Origin: Vogesella sp. LIG4
GTDB lineage: Bacteria; Pseudomonadota; Gammaproteobacteria; Burkholderiales; Chromobacteriaceae
Assembly: GCF_900090205.1 (NCBI RefSeq)
Contig: NZ_LT607802.1
Location: 3,998,879 to 4,062,878, forward strand
DNA: 64,000 nucleotides
Direction: 5' to 3'
In this document: positions 1 to 7,438 of the stretch, piece by piece
Numbering within the stretch: position 1 is the stretch's first letter
How the letters are laid out: each line of letters starts with the position of its first letter
The notes under the pieces: generated by a model
Told to the model about the DNA's origin: nothing
Database searches by the model: none
Seen by the model: the letters and a program-made list of their open reading frames with translations, nothing else
Program-made: the position numbers and the translations under genes

Positions 1-341
1 ACGCCATCGGCAAGGACAAGATCGTGCTGGCCGGCCTGTGGACCTCGGTGTGCATCGTCGGCCCGGCGCTGTCGGCGCTCGACCAGGGCTTTCAGGTCTA
101 CGTGATTGCCGATGCCTGCGGCGACGTGAGCAGCGAAGCGCACGAACGCGCGATGGAGCGCATGGTGCAGCTGGGCGCACGCCCGATGACCTCGCTGCAG
201 TATCTGCTGGAGTTGCAGCGTGACTGGGCGCGGGGCGAAAGCTACAACGAAACGGTTGCCACCTCGATTGCGCACGGCGGCGGCTATGGCCTGGGCCTGA
301 TCTACGCCAAGACCATGTTCGGCGCCAGCGAAGGCCACTGA
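1..341 (+). CDS. Isochorismatase-family cysteine hydrolase, C-terminal part (5' end outside window)
   Basis: The open frame runs in from the left edge (first full codon at base 3) and stops at 341, giving about 112 residues. The segment TSVCIVGPALSAL carries the cysteine expected as nucleophile in isochorismatase-like hydrolases, followed by the family pattern of a buried beta strand (VYVIADACGD) and a helix with H-E-R-A. The context (W.TS.C, then DA.G..S...H..A) is closest to the YcaC-like branch, whose physiological substrates are poorly defined. The N-terminal catalytic Asp and Lys lie outside the window, so catalytic completeness cannot be judged. It is followed by a hairpin at 370-394. 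The family call is solid; the substrate is unknown. Confidence 0.8.
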   Translation, partial: AIGKDKIVLAGLWTSVCIVGPALSALDQGFQVYVIADACGDVSSEAHERAMERMVQLGARPMTSLQYLLELQRDWARGESYNETVATSIAHGGGYGLGLIYAKTMFGASEGH

Positions 342-369
342 GTCCGCAGCCTTCCCGTTTACGGCACAA

Positions 370-394
370 AGTCCTTGCGCGCGGCGCAAGGACT
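370..394 (+). terminator. Hairpin after isochorismatase-family gene
   Basis: AGTCCTTGCGC (370-380) pairs with GCGCAAGGACT (384-394) around a 3-nt loop. There is no clear T-run after it, so this may be a Rho-assisted or processing hairpin. Nearly the same stem recurs at 59030-59062. Confidence 0.45.
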
Positions 395-445
395 CTACCC
401 CTCCCGGGCCGGCCACCACGGCCGGCTCCTTCTGGAGACACACCC

Positions 446-2296
446 ATGAGTGCAGATCTGATCCTGTTCAACGGCCGCTTCCACACCGTGGACCGCGCCC
501 GGCCCGAGGCCAGCGCCGTGGCAATCAAAGGCGACACGTTCCTGGCAGTGGGTGCAGAGAGCGATGTAATGCGGCACCGCTCGGATGCAACGCGGATGGT
601 GGACCTGGGCGGCAGAACGGTGATTCCCGGCCTGAACGACTCGCACCTGCACCTGATCCGCGGCGGCCTCAACTACAACCTGGAGCTGCGCTGGGAAGGC
701 GTGCCGTCGCTGGCCGACGCCCTGCGCATGCTGAAGGAACAGGCCGAACGCACCCCCAACCCGCAGTGGGTGCGCGTGGTGGGCGGCTGGACCGAGTTCC
801 AGTTTGCCGAGCGGCGCATGCCCACCCTGGATGAAATCAACGCCGTGGCGCCCGATACGCCGGTGTTCATCCTGCACCTGTACGACCGCGCGCTGCTCAA
901 CCGCGCCGCGCTGCGTGCCGTGGGCTACACCAGGGACACCCCCAACCCGCCGGGTGGCGAGATCCAGCGCGACGCCGCCGGCAACCCCACCGGCATGCTG
1001 ATCGCCCGCCCCAACGCCACCATCCTGTACGCCACCCTGGCCAGGGGGCCGAAGCTGCCGCTGGAATACCAGGTGAACTCCACGCGCCAGTTCATGCGCG
1101 AACTGAACCGCCTGGGCCTGACCAGCGCCATCGATGCCGGCGGCGGTTTCCAGAACTACCCGGAAGACTACGATGTGATCGCCGAGCTGGCGAAGAACAA
1201 GCAGCTGACCATACGCATCGCCTACAACCTGTTCACCCAGCGCAAGGGGCAGGAGCTGGAAGACTTCCAGCAGTGGAGCAAGCTGGTCACCCCCGGCCAG
1301 GGCGACGACTTCTACCGCCACAATGGCGCCGGCGAGATGCTGGTGTTTTCCGCCGCCGACTTCGAGGACTTTCTCGAACCGCGCCCCGAGCTGCCGCCGG
1401 ACATGGAAGACGAGCTGGAAAAAGTGGTGCGCCACCTGGTGGCCAAACGCTGGCCGTTCCGCCTGCACGCCACCTACGACGAATCCATCAGCCGCATGCT
1501 GGACGTGTTCGAGAAGGTAAACCGCGATATTCCCTTCGATGGCCTGCACTGGCTGTTCGACCATGCCGAAACCATCTCGCCGCGCAATATCGAGCGGGTG
1601 CGCACACTGGGCGGCGGCATCGCCATCCAGCACCGCATGGCATTCCAGGGCGAATACTTCGTGGAACGCTACGGCGCGCAGGCCGCCAGCCATACCCCGC
1701 CGGTAGCCCGCATGCTGGAGATGGGCGTGCCGGTAGGCGCCGGCACCGACGCCACCCGCGTGGCCAGCTACAACCCGTGGACGGCGCTGTACTGGCTGGT
1801 TTCCGGCTGCACCGTGGGCGGGCTGCCGCTGTACGACGAGCAGAACCGGCTGTCGCGCGAAACCGCGCTGGAGCTGTGGACGGCGGGCAGCGCCTGGTTC
1901 TCCAGCGAACAGGGCAAGAAAGGCCGGATCAAGGCCGGCCAGCTGGCCGACCTGGCGGTGCTGTCGGCGGACTACTTCAGCGTCACACCGGAGGCAATCA
2001 AGGCCATCGAATCGGTACTCACCGTGGTGGGTGGCAACATCGTCTACGGCGCGGACGAGTTCACCCCGCTGGCGCCGCCGCCGCTGCAGGTGCTGCCGGA
2101 CTGGGCGCCGGTGCGCAGCGTGCCCGGCCACTACCGCGCTGCGGCCAACCTTCAGCACGCCGCGCTGCCGCACCAGTGCCTGGGTGCCTGCGCCGTGCAC
2201 GCGCATGCGCACGACAAGGCGCGCAAGTCCACGGTGCCGGTATCCGACTTTGCCGGCTTCTGGGGCGCCTTCGGCTGCAGCTGCTTTGCCTTCTGA
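446..2296 (+). CDS. YtcJ-type amidohydrolase (Amidohydro_3 family)
   Basis: 616 residues. The N-terminus (ADLILFNGRFHTVD) and the metal-binding DSHLHL at residues 65-70 are typical of the YtcJ / N-substituted formamide deformylase branch of the amidohydrolase superfamily. Further candidate metal or catalytic residues are FDHAE near 371-375 and GTDATR near 433-437. These enzymes are cytosolic metal-dependent hydrolases of C-N bonds in amides or formamides; the substrate here cannot be read from sequence. The C-terminal tail after about residue 555 is rich in His and Cys (HQC, HAHAH, CSC) and may be a lineage extension. GGAG lies about 8 nt before the ATG. Nothing nearby identifies a pathway, although an isochorismatase-family hydrolase precedes it. 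One copy of the 11-mer repeat (2140-2150) lies inside, read as Ala-Ala-Asn. Confidence 0.85.
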   Translation: MSADLILFNGRFHTVDRARPEASAVAIKGDTFLAVGAESDVMRHRSDATRMVDLGGRTVIPGLNDSHLHLIRGGLNYNLELRWEGVPSLADALRMLKEQAERTPNPQWVRVVGGWTEFQFAERRMPTLDEINAVAPDTPVFILHLYDRALLNRAALRAVGYTRDTPNPPGGEIQRDAAGNPTGMLIARPNATILYATLARGPKLPLEYQVNSTRQFMRELNRLGLTSAIDAGGGFQNYPEDYDVIAELAKNKQLTIRIAYNLFTQRKGQELEDFQQWSKLVTPGQGDDFYRHNGAGEMLVFSAADFEDFLEPRPELPPDMEDELEKVVRHLVAKRWPFRLHATYDESISRMLDVFEKVNRDIPFDGLHWLFDHAETISPRNIERVRTLGGGIAIQHRMAFQGEYFVERYGAQAASHTPPVARMLEMGVPVGAGTDATRVASYNPWTALYWLVSGCTVGGLPLYDEQNRLSRETALELWTAGSAWFSSEQGKKGRIKAGQLADLAVLSADYFSVTPEAIKAIESVLTVVGGNIVYGADEFTPLAPPPLQVLPDWAPVRSVPGHYRAAANLQHAALPHQCLGACAVHAHAHDKARKSTVPVSDFAGFWGAFGCSCFAF

Positions 2297-2314
2297 GCCG
2301 GCACGGGAGCGAAC

Positions 2315-2536
2315 ATGAACCATCGAAAAATCCTGCTCGGCCTGGCGCTGTCGCTGCTGGTAGGCGCTGGCAGCCGGCTGGGCGGCATCCCGGCGCCATC
2401 GCCGCCGGCACTGTCCGGCGCGCTGCTGGTATTCATGATGAGCCTCGGCTACTACCTGGTGGACCGCTATCTGGCGTCACGCCCCGCGCAGGAGAAGAAG
2501 CATTGCGGCGGGCATGATCTGGCGAAAAAGGAATAG
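2315..2536 (+). CDS. XapX-domain small membrane protein 1
   Basis: 73 residues with two hydrophobic helices, roughly 7-23 and 33-51, separated by GGIPAPSPPALSGALLV, which is the XapX-type helix-loop-helix with a Pro-rich turn. The tail is charged (EKKHCGGHDLAKKE). XapX proteins are small inner-membrane proteins of unknown role, often encoded beside transporters or hydrolases. It starts 18 nt after the amidohydrolase stop and ends 2 nt before a second XapX gene, so cotranscription is likely. The domain call rests on the P-S-P-P/A-L-S-G-A-L-L pattern. Confidence 0.7.
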   Translation: MNHRKILLGLALSLLVGAGSRLGGIPAPSPPALSGALLVFMMSLGYYLVDRYLASRPAQEKKHCGGHDLAKKE

Positions 2537-2538
2537 AC

Positions 2539-2694
2539 ATGACAACCCTGTTGAGCGGCGCCATGCTGGGCCTCGCGGTGGGCGGCCTGTGCCGCTGGCT
2601 GGATATTCCCTCGCCGGCGCCGCCGTCGCCCATCGGCGCACTGCTGGTGGTAGCCATGACGCTGGGCTATGTGCTGGCCGGGAGCGGGTCATGA
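2539..2694 (+). CDS. XapX-domain small membrane protein 2 (51 aa)
   Basis: A 51-residue frame with ATG at 2539, two codons beyond the preceding stop. Residues 24-37 (IPSPAPPSPIGALL) repeat the same Pro-rich turn as the upstream XapX protein, flanked by two hydrophobic helices. It therefore looks like a diverged tandem copy that lacks the charged tail. The stop overlaps the next start (ATGA at 2691-2694), indicating translational coupling with the DoxX gene. Two adjacent XapX genes suggest the products may pair in the membrane; that is inference. Confidence 0.65.
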   Translation: MTTLLSGAMLGLAVGGLCRWLDIPSPAPPSPIGALLVVAMTLGYVLAGSGS

Positions 2695-3089
2695 ACCGCC
2701 CCGCCCTTGCCACCCTGCCGCCGCCGGATGCCGGCCTGCTGTTCCTGCGCCTGGCTGGCAGCAGCCTGCTGCTGTACGTGCATGGCCTGCCCAAGCTGCT
2801 GCATTACGGCAGCGAGCTGCAGCACATCGACGACCCGCTGCAGCTGGGGCGCGGGCTGACGCTGCTGCTGGCGCTGTTTGCCGAAATCGTCTGCCCGCTG
2901 CTGATCGCCGCCGGCTGGCTGACGCGACTGGCCACCCTGCCCATCCTGTTCCTGCTGGTGGTTTCCATACTGCTGGTGCACCCGGAATGGGATGTGGCCA
3001 GCGGCCAGTTCGCCTGGCTGCTGATCATCGTGTTCGGCAGCATCGCACTGGCCGGCCCGGGGAGGTATTCGATCGATGGCCAGCGATAA
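2691..3089 (+). CDS. DoxX-family membrane protein
   Basis: 132 residues, start ATG 2691 chosen because it overlaps the previous stop as ATGA and gives the expected N-terminus (DAGLLFLRLAGSSLLLYVHGLPKL). Four hydrophobic segments with G-L-P-K-L-L after the first helix and an acidic residue in helix 2 (LFAEIVCPLLIAAG) are typical of DoxX/YphA-like proteins. Members act in the inner membrane, often in quinone-linked or thiol redox functions, but most are uncharacterised. The 3' end overlaps the DUF1275 gene by 14 nt. Confidence 0.8.
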   Translation: MNRPALATLPPPDAGLLFLRLAGSSLLLYVHGLPKLLHYGSELQHIDDPLQLGRGLTLLLALFAEIVCPLLIAAGWLTRLATLPILFLLVVSILLVHPEWDVASGQFAWLLIIVFGSIALAGPGRYSIDGQR

Positions 3090-3774
3090 CGCCAGGCAAG
3101 GCGCTGCACGGCGCAACGGCTGGGTCGGCGTGGGGCTGGGCTTCATCGCCGGCTATGTGGACACGCTGGGCTTCATGGCGCTGTTCGGGCTGTTCACCGC
3201 CCACGTCACCGGCAACTTCGTGCTGATCGGCAGCGAGCTGGCACGGCCGGGCCATGGCGTGCTGATCAAGCTCCTTGCCTTCCCCGCCTTTGTGGCCGGA
3301 ATCGCGCTGGCGCGGGCCATCGTGCGCCGGCATGAACTTGGGGAACAATCGCCACTGGCGTGGCTGTACGGCGTGCAGATGCTGCTGCTGAGCGGCTTCA
3401 TGCTGGCGGGCGTGTCCGCGCTGCCGCTGGCCGACAGCCCGTCGGCCATGGCGATCATCGCCGGCATGTTCGGCGCCGCCGGCATGGGGGTGCAGAACGC
3501 CGCCAGCCGGCTGGCGCTGAGCGCGCTCACCCCCACCACGGTGATGACCGGCAATGTCACCCAGCTGGTGATCGACCTGCTGGACCTGGCCAGCCCCGGC
3601 CACGACCCGACGGTCGCGGCGCGCGTGCGCAAGTTCCTGGGGCCCATCGTGGCGTTTGCCGCCGGCGCCATCGGCGGGGGTTTCGGCTATGTACGGCTAT
3701 CCTTCTGGGCCTTGCTGCTGCCCATCGTGCTGCTGCTGGTGCTGATGCTTGCGGCAAGGCGGCAGGCGGACTGA
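3076..3774 (+). CDS. DUF1275 / YoaK-family membrane protein
   Basis: 232 residues with about six hydrophobic segments. The N-terminal GFIAGYVDTLGFMALFGLFTAHVTGN is the signature of the DUF1275 (YoaK) family: a glycine-rich first helix with D-x-x-G-F and T-x-H-x-T-G-N. The second half repeats the theme (GVQNAASRLAL, PTTVMTGNVTQL), suggesting internal duplication. The function of the family is unknown. Overlap with the DoxX gene places it as the last member of the amidohydrolase-XapX-XapX-DoxX-DUF1275 cluster. It is followed by a REP-like element and a strong hairpin terminator. Confidence 0.85.
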   Translation: MASDNARQGAARRNGWVGVGLGFIAGYVDTLGFMALFGLFTAHVTGNFVLIGSELARPGHGVLIKLLAFPAFVAGIALARAIVRRHELGEQSPLAWLYGVQMLLLSGFMLAGVSALPLADSPSAMAIIAGMFGAAGMGVQNAASRLALSALTPTTVMTGNVTQLVIDLLDLASPGHDPTVAARVRKFLGPIVAFAAGAIGGGFGYVRLSFWALLLPIVLLLVLMLAARRQAD

Positions 3775-3789
3775 TAGCACCCTGCCCCC

Positions 3790-3871
3790 GTAGGGCGGGT
3801 TGAACCGGAGGTTCATACCCGCGCACCCCGGCAAGCCCGCGCGGGTATGGCCTGCGGCCAACCTGCCCTAC
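3790..3871. repeat. REP-like nested inverted repeat
   Basis: Outer arms GTAGGGCGGGTT (3790-3801) and AACCTGCCCTAC (3860-3871) are complementary with one mismatch. Inner arms ATACCCGCGC (3815-3824) and GCGCGGGTAT (3839-3848) are perfect. The whole can fold into a two-stem hairpin. One copy of the 11-mer motif (3853-3863) overlaps the right outer arm. It resembles GTAGGG-type intergenic repeats seen in many proteobacteria. Confidence 0.6.
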
Positions 3872-3888
3872 CCTAAGCCACGCCCGCC

Positions 3889-3932
3889 AACCTGCGGCCA
3901 ACCTTCATTCAAAGGTTGGCCGCAGGTTTTTC
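3889..3932 (+). terminator. Terminator built from an inverted pair of the 11-mer motif
   Basis: AACCTGCGGCCAACCTT (3889-3905) and AAGGTTGGCCGCAGGTT (3912-3928) form perfect 17-bp arms around a 6-nt loop and are followed by a T-run. Each arm contains one full TGCGGCCAACC/GGTTGGCCGCA motif. It probably terminates the DUF1275 operon and may also limit readthrough from the facing cyclodeaminase gene. Confidence 0.8.
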
Positions 3933-4875
3933 ATTCCGCCATCGCCAGCACGCTCTTGGCGATCTGCACGTCCTGTATCGCCAGCCCGGTCAGGTCGGCG
4001 ATGGTGATGTCGCTGGCGCTCTGCCGCCCTTGCAGCTTGCCGGCCAGCACATTGCCCAGCTCGGCCACGTCGGCCTGGCTGATCAGCCCGGCCTCGAAAG
4101 CGTGCGAGAACTCGCCGAATTCCAGCGACTGCGACAGGCTGTCCGCCACCCGCACGTCGGCCAGCGCCACCAGGTTGCAGGACAGCTCCTGCTTGCCCTT
4201 GCGGTCCGCCCCCACCGCGGTGATATGGGTGCCCGGCATGATCCACTCCGCCTGCAGCAAGGGATGCGGCGATGGCGTGCAGGTGACGATCAGCCGGCAG
4301 GCGGCGGCCAGTTGCTGCGCGTCCTGGGTTGGCCGCATGTCGTAGCCCATGTCGCGGAAGTGCTCGCAAAAGGCATTCAGCCCGGCCTCGTGGCGGCCCC
4401 ATACCCACACTTTGCGGCACGGCTGCACCTCGCCCAGCGCCTCCAGCTGCATGTGCGCCTGCTGGCCGGTGCCCAGGATGCCGATGGCCTCCACTTCCGC
4501 CGGGGCCATGGCCTCCGCCACCAGCCGGCCGGTCATGGCGGTGCGCTGCGCGGTGAGCCAGCCCTTGTCCAGCAACAGCGCCTGCGGTACGCCGGTGCGG
4601 GCGGAAAACACGATCAGCATGCCGTGATTGCTGGCCAGCCCTTGCTGCGGGTTCTGGTAGAAGCCGGACGACACCTTGACGGTGAATACCTTGTCGCCCT
4701 CCAGGTAGCCGGACTTGATCACGCAGTCGGCCTCCAGCGCATCGAACTTGATGTGCTGCGCCGGCGCCAGCTGCACCTTGCCGGCGGAATAGGCGATCAG
4801 CCCGTCGCGGATCATTGCCGCCGCCAGGTCCGGCTTGAAGGCATTGATGATTTGCTTGCTGGTATAGATTTCCAC
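3931..4875 (-). CDS. Ornithine cyclodeaminase / mu-crystallin family protein 1
   Basis: 314 residues from a GTG at 4875. This start has AAGGGG 6 nt upstream and aligns exactly with the N-terminus and length of the downstream-encoded paralogue (5240-6184); a GTG at 4893 would add six residues. The Rossmann motif GILGTGQQA is near residue 132-140, and the family signatures KSGY, FSARTG, T-A-M-T-G and VGADRKGKQEL are present. The family covers NAD(P)-dependent cyclodeaminases, ketimine reductases and amino-acid dehydrogenases; the substrate cannot be assigned. The 11-mer motif encodes Arg-Pro-Thr in YDMRPTQDA, a spot shared with the paralogue. No dehydratase is coupled to this copy, and a MITE-like element lies between the two paralogues. 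Confidence 0.85.
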   Translation of the reverse strand: MEIYTSKQIINAFKPDLAAAMIRDGLIAYSAGKVQLAPAQHIKFDALEADCVIKSGYLEGDKVFTVKVSSGFYQNPQQGLASNHGMLIVFSARTGVPQALLLDKGWLTAQRTAMTGRLVAEAMAPAEVEAIGILGTGQQAHMQLEALGEVQPCRKVWVWGRHEAGLNAFCEHFRDMGYDMRPTQDAQQLAAACRLIVTCTPSPHPLLQAEWIMPGTHITAVGADRKGKQELSCNLVALADVRVADSLSQSLEFGEFSHAFEAGLISQADVAELGNVLAGKLQGRQSASDITIADLTGLAIQDVQIAKSVLAMAE

Positions 4876-4936
4876 ACGAGGCCCCTTGAACACCTGCTGC
4901 AGCCTTGCCGCTGCGGGCTGGCTGCAATGCTATTTG

Positions 4937-5081
4937 CAGGGTGTCTCGAAAAACGCTGCTTGCCAGGCGAGACAAGGCGCGAATGAAAAACGCCGACGCA
5001 GCATAGGGTGGCTATGTCAGGAGGCGTTTTTCGTGAGCAACGCAGTATCGCGACGAAAGCGGGGTTTTACGAGCTGCCCTG
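4937..5081. mobile_element. MITE-like structured repeat, copy A
   Basis: 145 bp of non-coding DNA between the cyclodeaminase genes. Imperfect terminal inverted repeats are CAGGGTGTCTCGAAAAACG on the left and the complement of GGTTTTACGAGCTGCCCTG on the right. Inside is a long hairpin: AAAAACGCC ... GGCGTTTTT enclosing CATAGggtggCTATG. The internal words GGCGAGACAAGGCG and AACGCAGTATCGC recur in copy B at 19405-19546. No transposase gene is present, so movement would need a helper elsewhere. Confidence 0.6.
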
Positions 5082-5186
5082 TTGCTACTGATGGTAGCCT
5101 TTCTGCATAGGCTTTGCTTCATTGTGAATTTATCATTGGCCTATCCAGAGCAGAACCGGCGCCAACGCAATCCTGCTTTAGCAATG

Positions 5187-5223
5187 ACAAGGGCCAGGCC
5201 GGTATTAGCGGCCTGGCCCTTGT
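5187..5223 (-). terminator. Rho-independent-type terminator of cyclodeaminase 2
   Basis: ACAAGGGCCAGGCC (5187-5200) pairs perfectly with GGCCTGGCCCTTGT (5210-5223) around a 9-nt loop, just beyond the stop at 5240 on the minus strand. The T-run is short. Confidence 0.6.
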
Positions 5224-5239
5224 TCATCCCGCTCCCGGC

Positions 5240-6184
5240 TCAACCCAGCGCCAGCAACACGCTCTTGGCAATCTGCACGTCCTGTATCGCCAGCCCGGTC
5301 AGGTCGGCAATGGTGATGTCGTCGGGGCGGCCACGCCCCGGCTGCCGGCCAGCCAGCACCGTGCCCAGCTCGCGAACGCGGCCGACGTCGATCAGCCCGG
5401 CGGCAAAGGCATGCTGCAGCTCGCCGAATCCGGTGCACTGCTCGACAGAATCCGCCACCAGCACGTCGGCACGCACCACCAGTTCGGTGGCCAGCTCCTG
5501 TTTGCCCACCGCATCCGCCCCCAGCGCGGTGATGTGGGTGCCGGGGGCGATCCACTCCGCCTGCAGCAGCGGGCTGGTGGACGGCGTGCAACAGACGATG
5601 TACTGGCAATGCCGTGCCACCTCCCGCGCATCCAGGGTTGGCCGCATGTCGTAGCCCTGCTCGGCAAACGGCTTGATGAAACGCGCCAGCTCGGTCTCGC
5701 TCTTGCCCCACACCCATACCCTGCGGCAGGGTAGCGCCTCGTGCAGCGCCTCCAGCTGCAACCGTGCCTGCAGGCCGGTGCCCAGCACGCCGATGGCATC
5801 CACCCGCAGCGGCGCCATTACCTCGGCCACCAGCCGGCCGGTAAGCGCGGTGCGCAGGCCGGTCAGCACGCCCTCGTCCAGCAGCAGCGCCTGTGGTGCG
5901 CCGGTGCGGGCGGAAAAGGTCATGATCAGCCCCTGGTTGTTGGCCAGACCATGCTGCTGATTGTGATAAAAGCCGGCCGACACCTTCACCGCGAACAGAT
6001 CGTCGCCGTCCAGGTAGCCGGACTTGATGCAGCAATCGCCCTGCCCGGCATCGAAGCCGAAGTGCTGCACCGGTGGCAGCTGCACCTGGCCGGCCGAATA
6101 GGCGATAAAGCCCTCGCGCAGCAGGCGCAGCGCCAGCGCCGGCCGGAAGGCTTGCAGAATCTCTGCCTTGCCCAGCACTTTCAC
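5240..6184 (-). CDS. Ornithine cyclodeaminase / mu-crystallin family protein 2 (EutC-like position)
   Basis: 314 residues, same length as the neighbouring paralogue. The GTG start at 6184 overlaps the dehydratase stop (GTGA), so the two are translationally coupled. The Rossmann loop GVLGTGLQA is at 132-140. KSGYLDGDD, FSARTGAPQALLLDEG and LGADAVGKQEL match the other copy closely. Dehydratase plus cyclodeaminase pairs occur in ectoine-utilisation loci (EutB/EutC) and elsewhere, where a dehydratase produces an imine or keto acid that the cyclodeaminase-fold enzyme processes. No other ectoine gene is visible here, so the substrate stays open. A hairpin terminator follows at 5187-5223. Confidence 0.83.
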   Translation of the reverse strand: MKVLGKAEILQAFRPALALRLLREGFIAYSAGQVQLPPVQHFGFDAGQGDCCIKSGYLDGDDLFAVKVSAGFYHNQQHGLANNQGLIMTFSARTGAPQALLLDEGVLTGLRTALTGRLVAEVMAPLRVDAIGVLGTGLQARLQLEALHEALPCRRVWVWGKSETELARFIKPFAEQGYDMRPTLDAREVARHCQYIVCCTPSTSPLLQAEWIAPGTHITALGADAVGKQELATELVVRADVLVADSVEQCTGFGELQHAFAAGLIDVGRVRELGTVLAGRQPGRGRPDDITIADLTGLAIQDVQIAKSVLLALG

Positions 6185-7152
6185 TGGCTCTCTCCCGCCT
6201 GGATCGCCGCCAGGAAATCCTGCAGCTTGATATTGCGCCCACACAGCACCACCGCCACCTTGCGCCCCCGGTAGTGCGGGGCCAGCTGCAGCAGGCCTGC
6301 CAGCGCCACCCCGGCGGCGCCCTCCACTATCCAGTGCTCGTGTTCGGCCAGCAGGCGCATGGCGTGGCGGATGTCTCCCTCGCTCACCAGCGTGCGCAGG
6401 TCGATCAGCTGCCGGCACAGCTCGAAGGTCACCGCGCCCGGCTCCACGCCGCCGGCGGTGCCGTCGGACAGTGTATCCTGCTCGGCCACGTCGCAGATTT
6501 CCCCCGCCTGCAGGCAGCGGTACATGGCCGGCGCGTTCAGCGGCCAGCAGCCAACGATGTCTGCCTGCGGCAGCAGCTGCCGCAACGCCGTGCCAATGCC
6601 GGACACCAGCCCGCCGCCGCCCACCGCCACGCACACGGCGGCCAGGTCGGGGCACTGCTCGGCCAGCTCCACCCCTACCGTGCCCTGGCCGGCAATCACC
6701 TGCGGGTCGTTGTACGGCGAGATGTAGGTCAGCCCCTGCTGTTCCGCTGCGGCGCGTGCGGCCAACTCTGCCGCCAGCGCGTCGCCCGCCACCAGCTCCA
6801 CGTGCACACCCAGCTTGCGGATGGCGTCCAGCTTCACGCTGGCGGCGTGCTCGCCGGCATACACCGTAACCGGCACGCCGACCGCGCGCCCGGCCAGCGC
6901 CACCGCCTGGCCGTGGTTGCCGGAAGAAGCGGTGATCACCCCGGCCTGGCGCGCAGCCGGCGGCAGCAGCCGGATCTTGTTGCTGGCGCCGCGGTATTTG
7001 AAGGAGCCGGTGTGCTGCTGATGCTCGGCCTTGAGGTAGACCTCGCAGCCGGTCAGCTGCGACAGCGCCGGGCTGTAATCCAGTGCGGTATAGCGGACTT
7101 GCGGGCGCAGCTGGCGGTGCGCATCGACAATGGCGTTGTAGAGTGCGGTCAT
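6181..7152 (-). CDS. PLP-dependent threonine/serine dehydratase-family enzyme (EutB-like)
   Basis: 323 residues from the second of two adjacent ATGs (7152), which has GGGAG 5 nt upstream; the first ATG at 7155 would leave only 2 nt. The PLP lysine is K52 in TGSFKYRG. The phosphate-binding loop SSGNHGQA is near 77-84 and the glycine-rich loop GGGGL at 178-182. This is the fold-type II (tryptophan synthase beta) family, closest in layout to catabolic threonine dehydratases and EutB. It has no regulatory ACT domain, consistent with a catabolic role. Coupling to the cyclodeaminase suggests the two act in sequence on one amino acid. Nested inverted repeats lie upstream of the gene. Confidence 0.85.
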   Translation of the reverse strand: MTALYNAIVDAHRQLRPQVRYTALDYSPALSQLTGCEVYLKAEHQQHTGSFKYRGASNKIRLLPPAARQAGVITASSGNHGQAVALAGRAVGVPVTVYAGEHAASVKLDAIRKLGVHVELVAGDALAAELAARAAAEQQGLTYISPYNDPQVIAGQGTVGVELAEQCPDLAAVCVAVGGGGLVSGIGTALRQLLPQADIVGCWPLNAPAMYRCLQAGEICDVAEQDTLSDGTAGGVEPGAVTFELCRQLIDLRTLVSEGDIRHAMRLLAEHEHWIVEGAAGVALAGLLQLAPHYRGRKVAVVLCGRNIKLQDFLAAIQAGESQ

Positions 7153-7201
7153 CATCTCTCCCAGATGCTTGCCGGGCGGCGCTGCCGACGCGCAGCACAA
7201 C

Positions 7202-7259
7202 AATGGATTTTTTGTACAGGATGGACTGCATTGTCCAACCCGATGCCTGAAAATCCATT
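7202..7259 (-). promoter_or_regulatory. Nested inverted repeats upstream of dehydratase operon
   Basis: AATGGATTTT (7202-7211) and AAAATCCATT (7250-7259) form a perfect 10-bp inverted repeat. Centred within it is TGGAC-6 nt-GTCCA (7222-7237). The pair lies about 50-105 nt before the dehydratase start in an otherwise gene-free, AT-richer stretch. It could be an operator for a dimeric or tetrameric regulator; no adjacent regulator gene identifies one. Confidence 0.4.
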
Positions 7260-7344
7260 AAGAACATTCCTATTTTTGCACTAGATAACAAAGTCGCCAG
7301 CGATCAAATGCCAACAGCCCGGCAGTGCCGGGCCGGGAGAAATG

Positions 7345-7378
7345 ACAAAGCCCCTTCGCTGCGCGAAAGGGCTTTGTT
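7345..7378 (-). terminator. Terminator after deaminase gene
   Basis: ACAAAGCCCCTTCGC and GCGAAAGGGCTTTGT form a long stem with a short loop and one mismatch, between the deaminase stop (7439) and the dehydratase upstream region. It is followed on the minus strand by a weak T-rich stretch. A small CCCGGCAgtGCCGGG hairpin lies just beyond (7316-7332). Confidence 0.6.
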
Positions 7379-7438
7379 GTGTAAGCAGGAAAGCGGCCGA
7401 AGCGGGCAAGTTCCTGCCACGCAGCAGCTAGCGCAGAC

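Noticed and set aside
395..2323. Long minus-strand frame opposite the amidohydrolase gene
   Set aside because: Antisense shadow of a GC-rich gene; no plausible protein motifs or start.
3085..3603. Minus-strand frames opposite the DUF1275 gene
   Set aside because: Shadow frames; the plus-strand gene has clear family motifs and membrane helices.
6184..7291. In-frame extension of cyclodeaminase 2 through the dehydratase region, suggesting a fused protein
   Set aside because: The extension is in the wrong frame for the dehydratase and reads as low-complexity shadow; the GTG at 6184 fits length and N-terminus of the paralogue.
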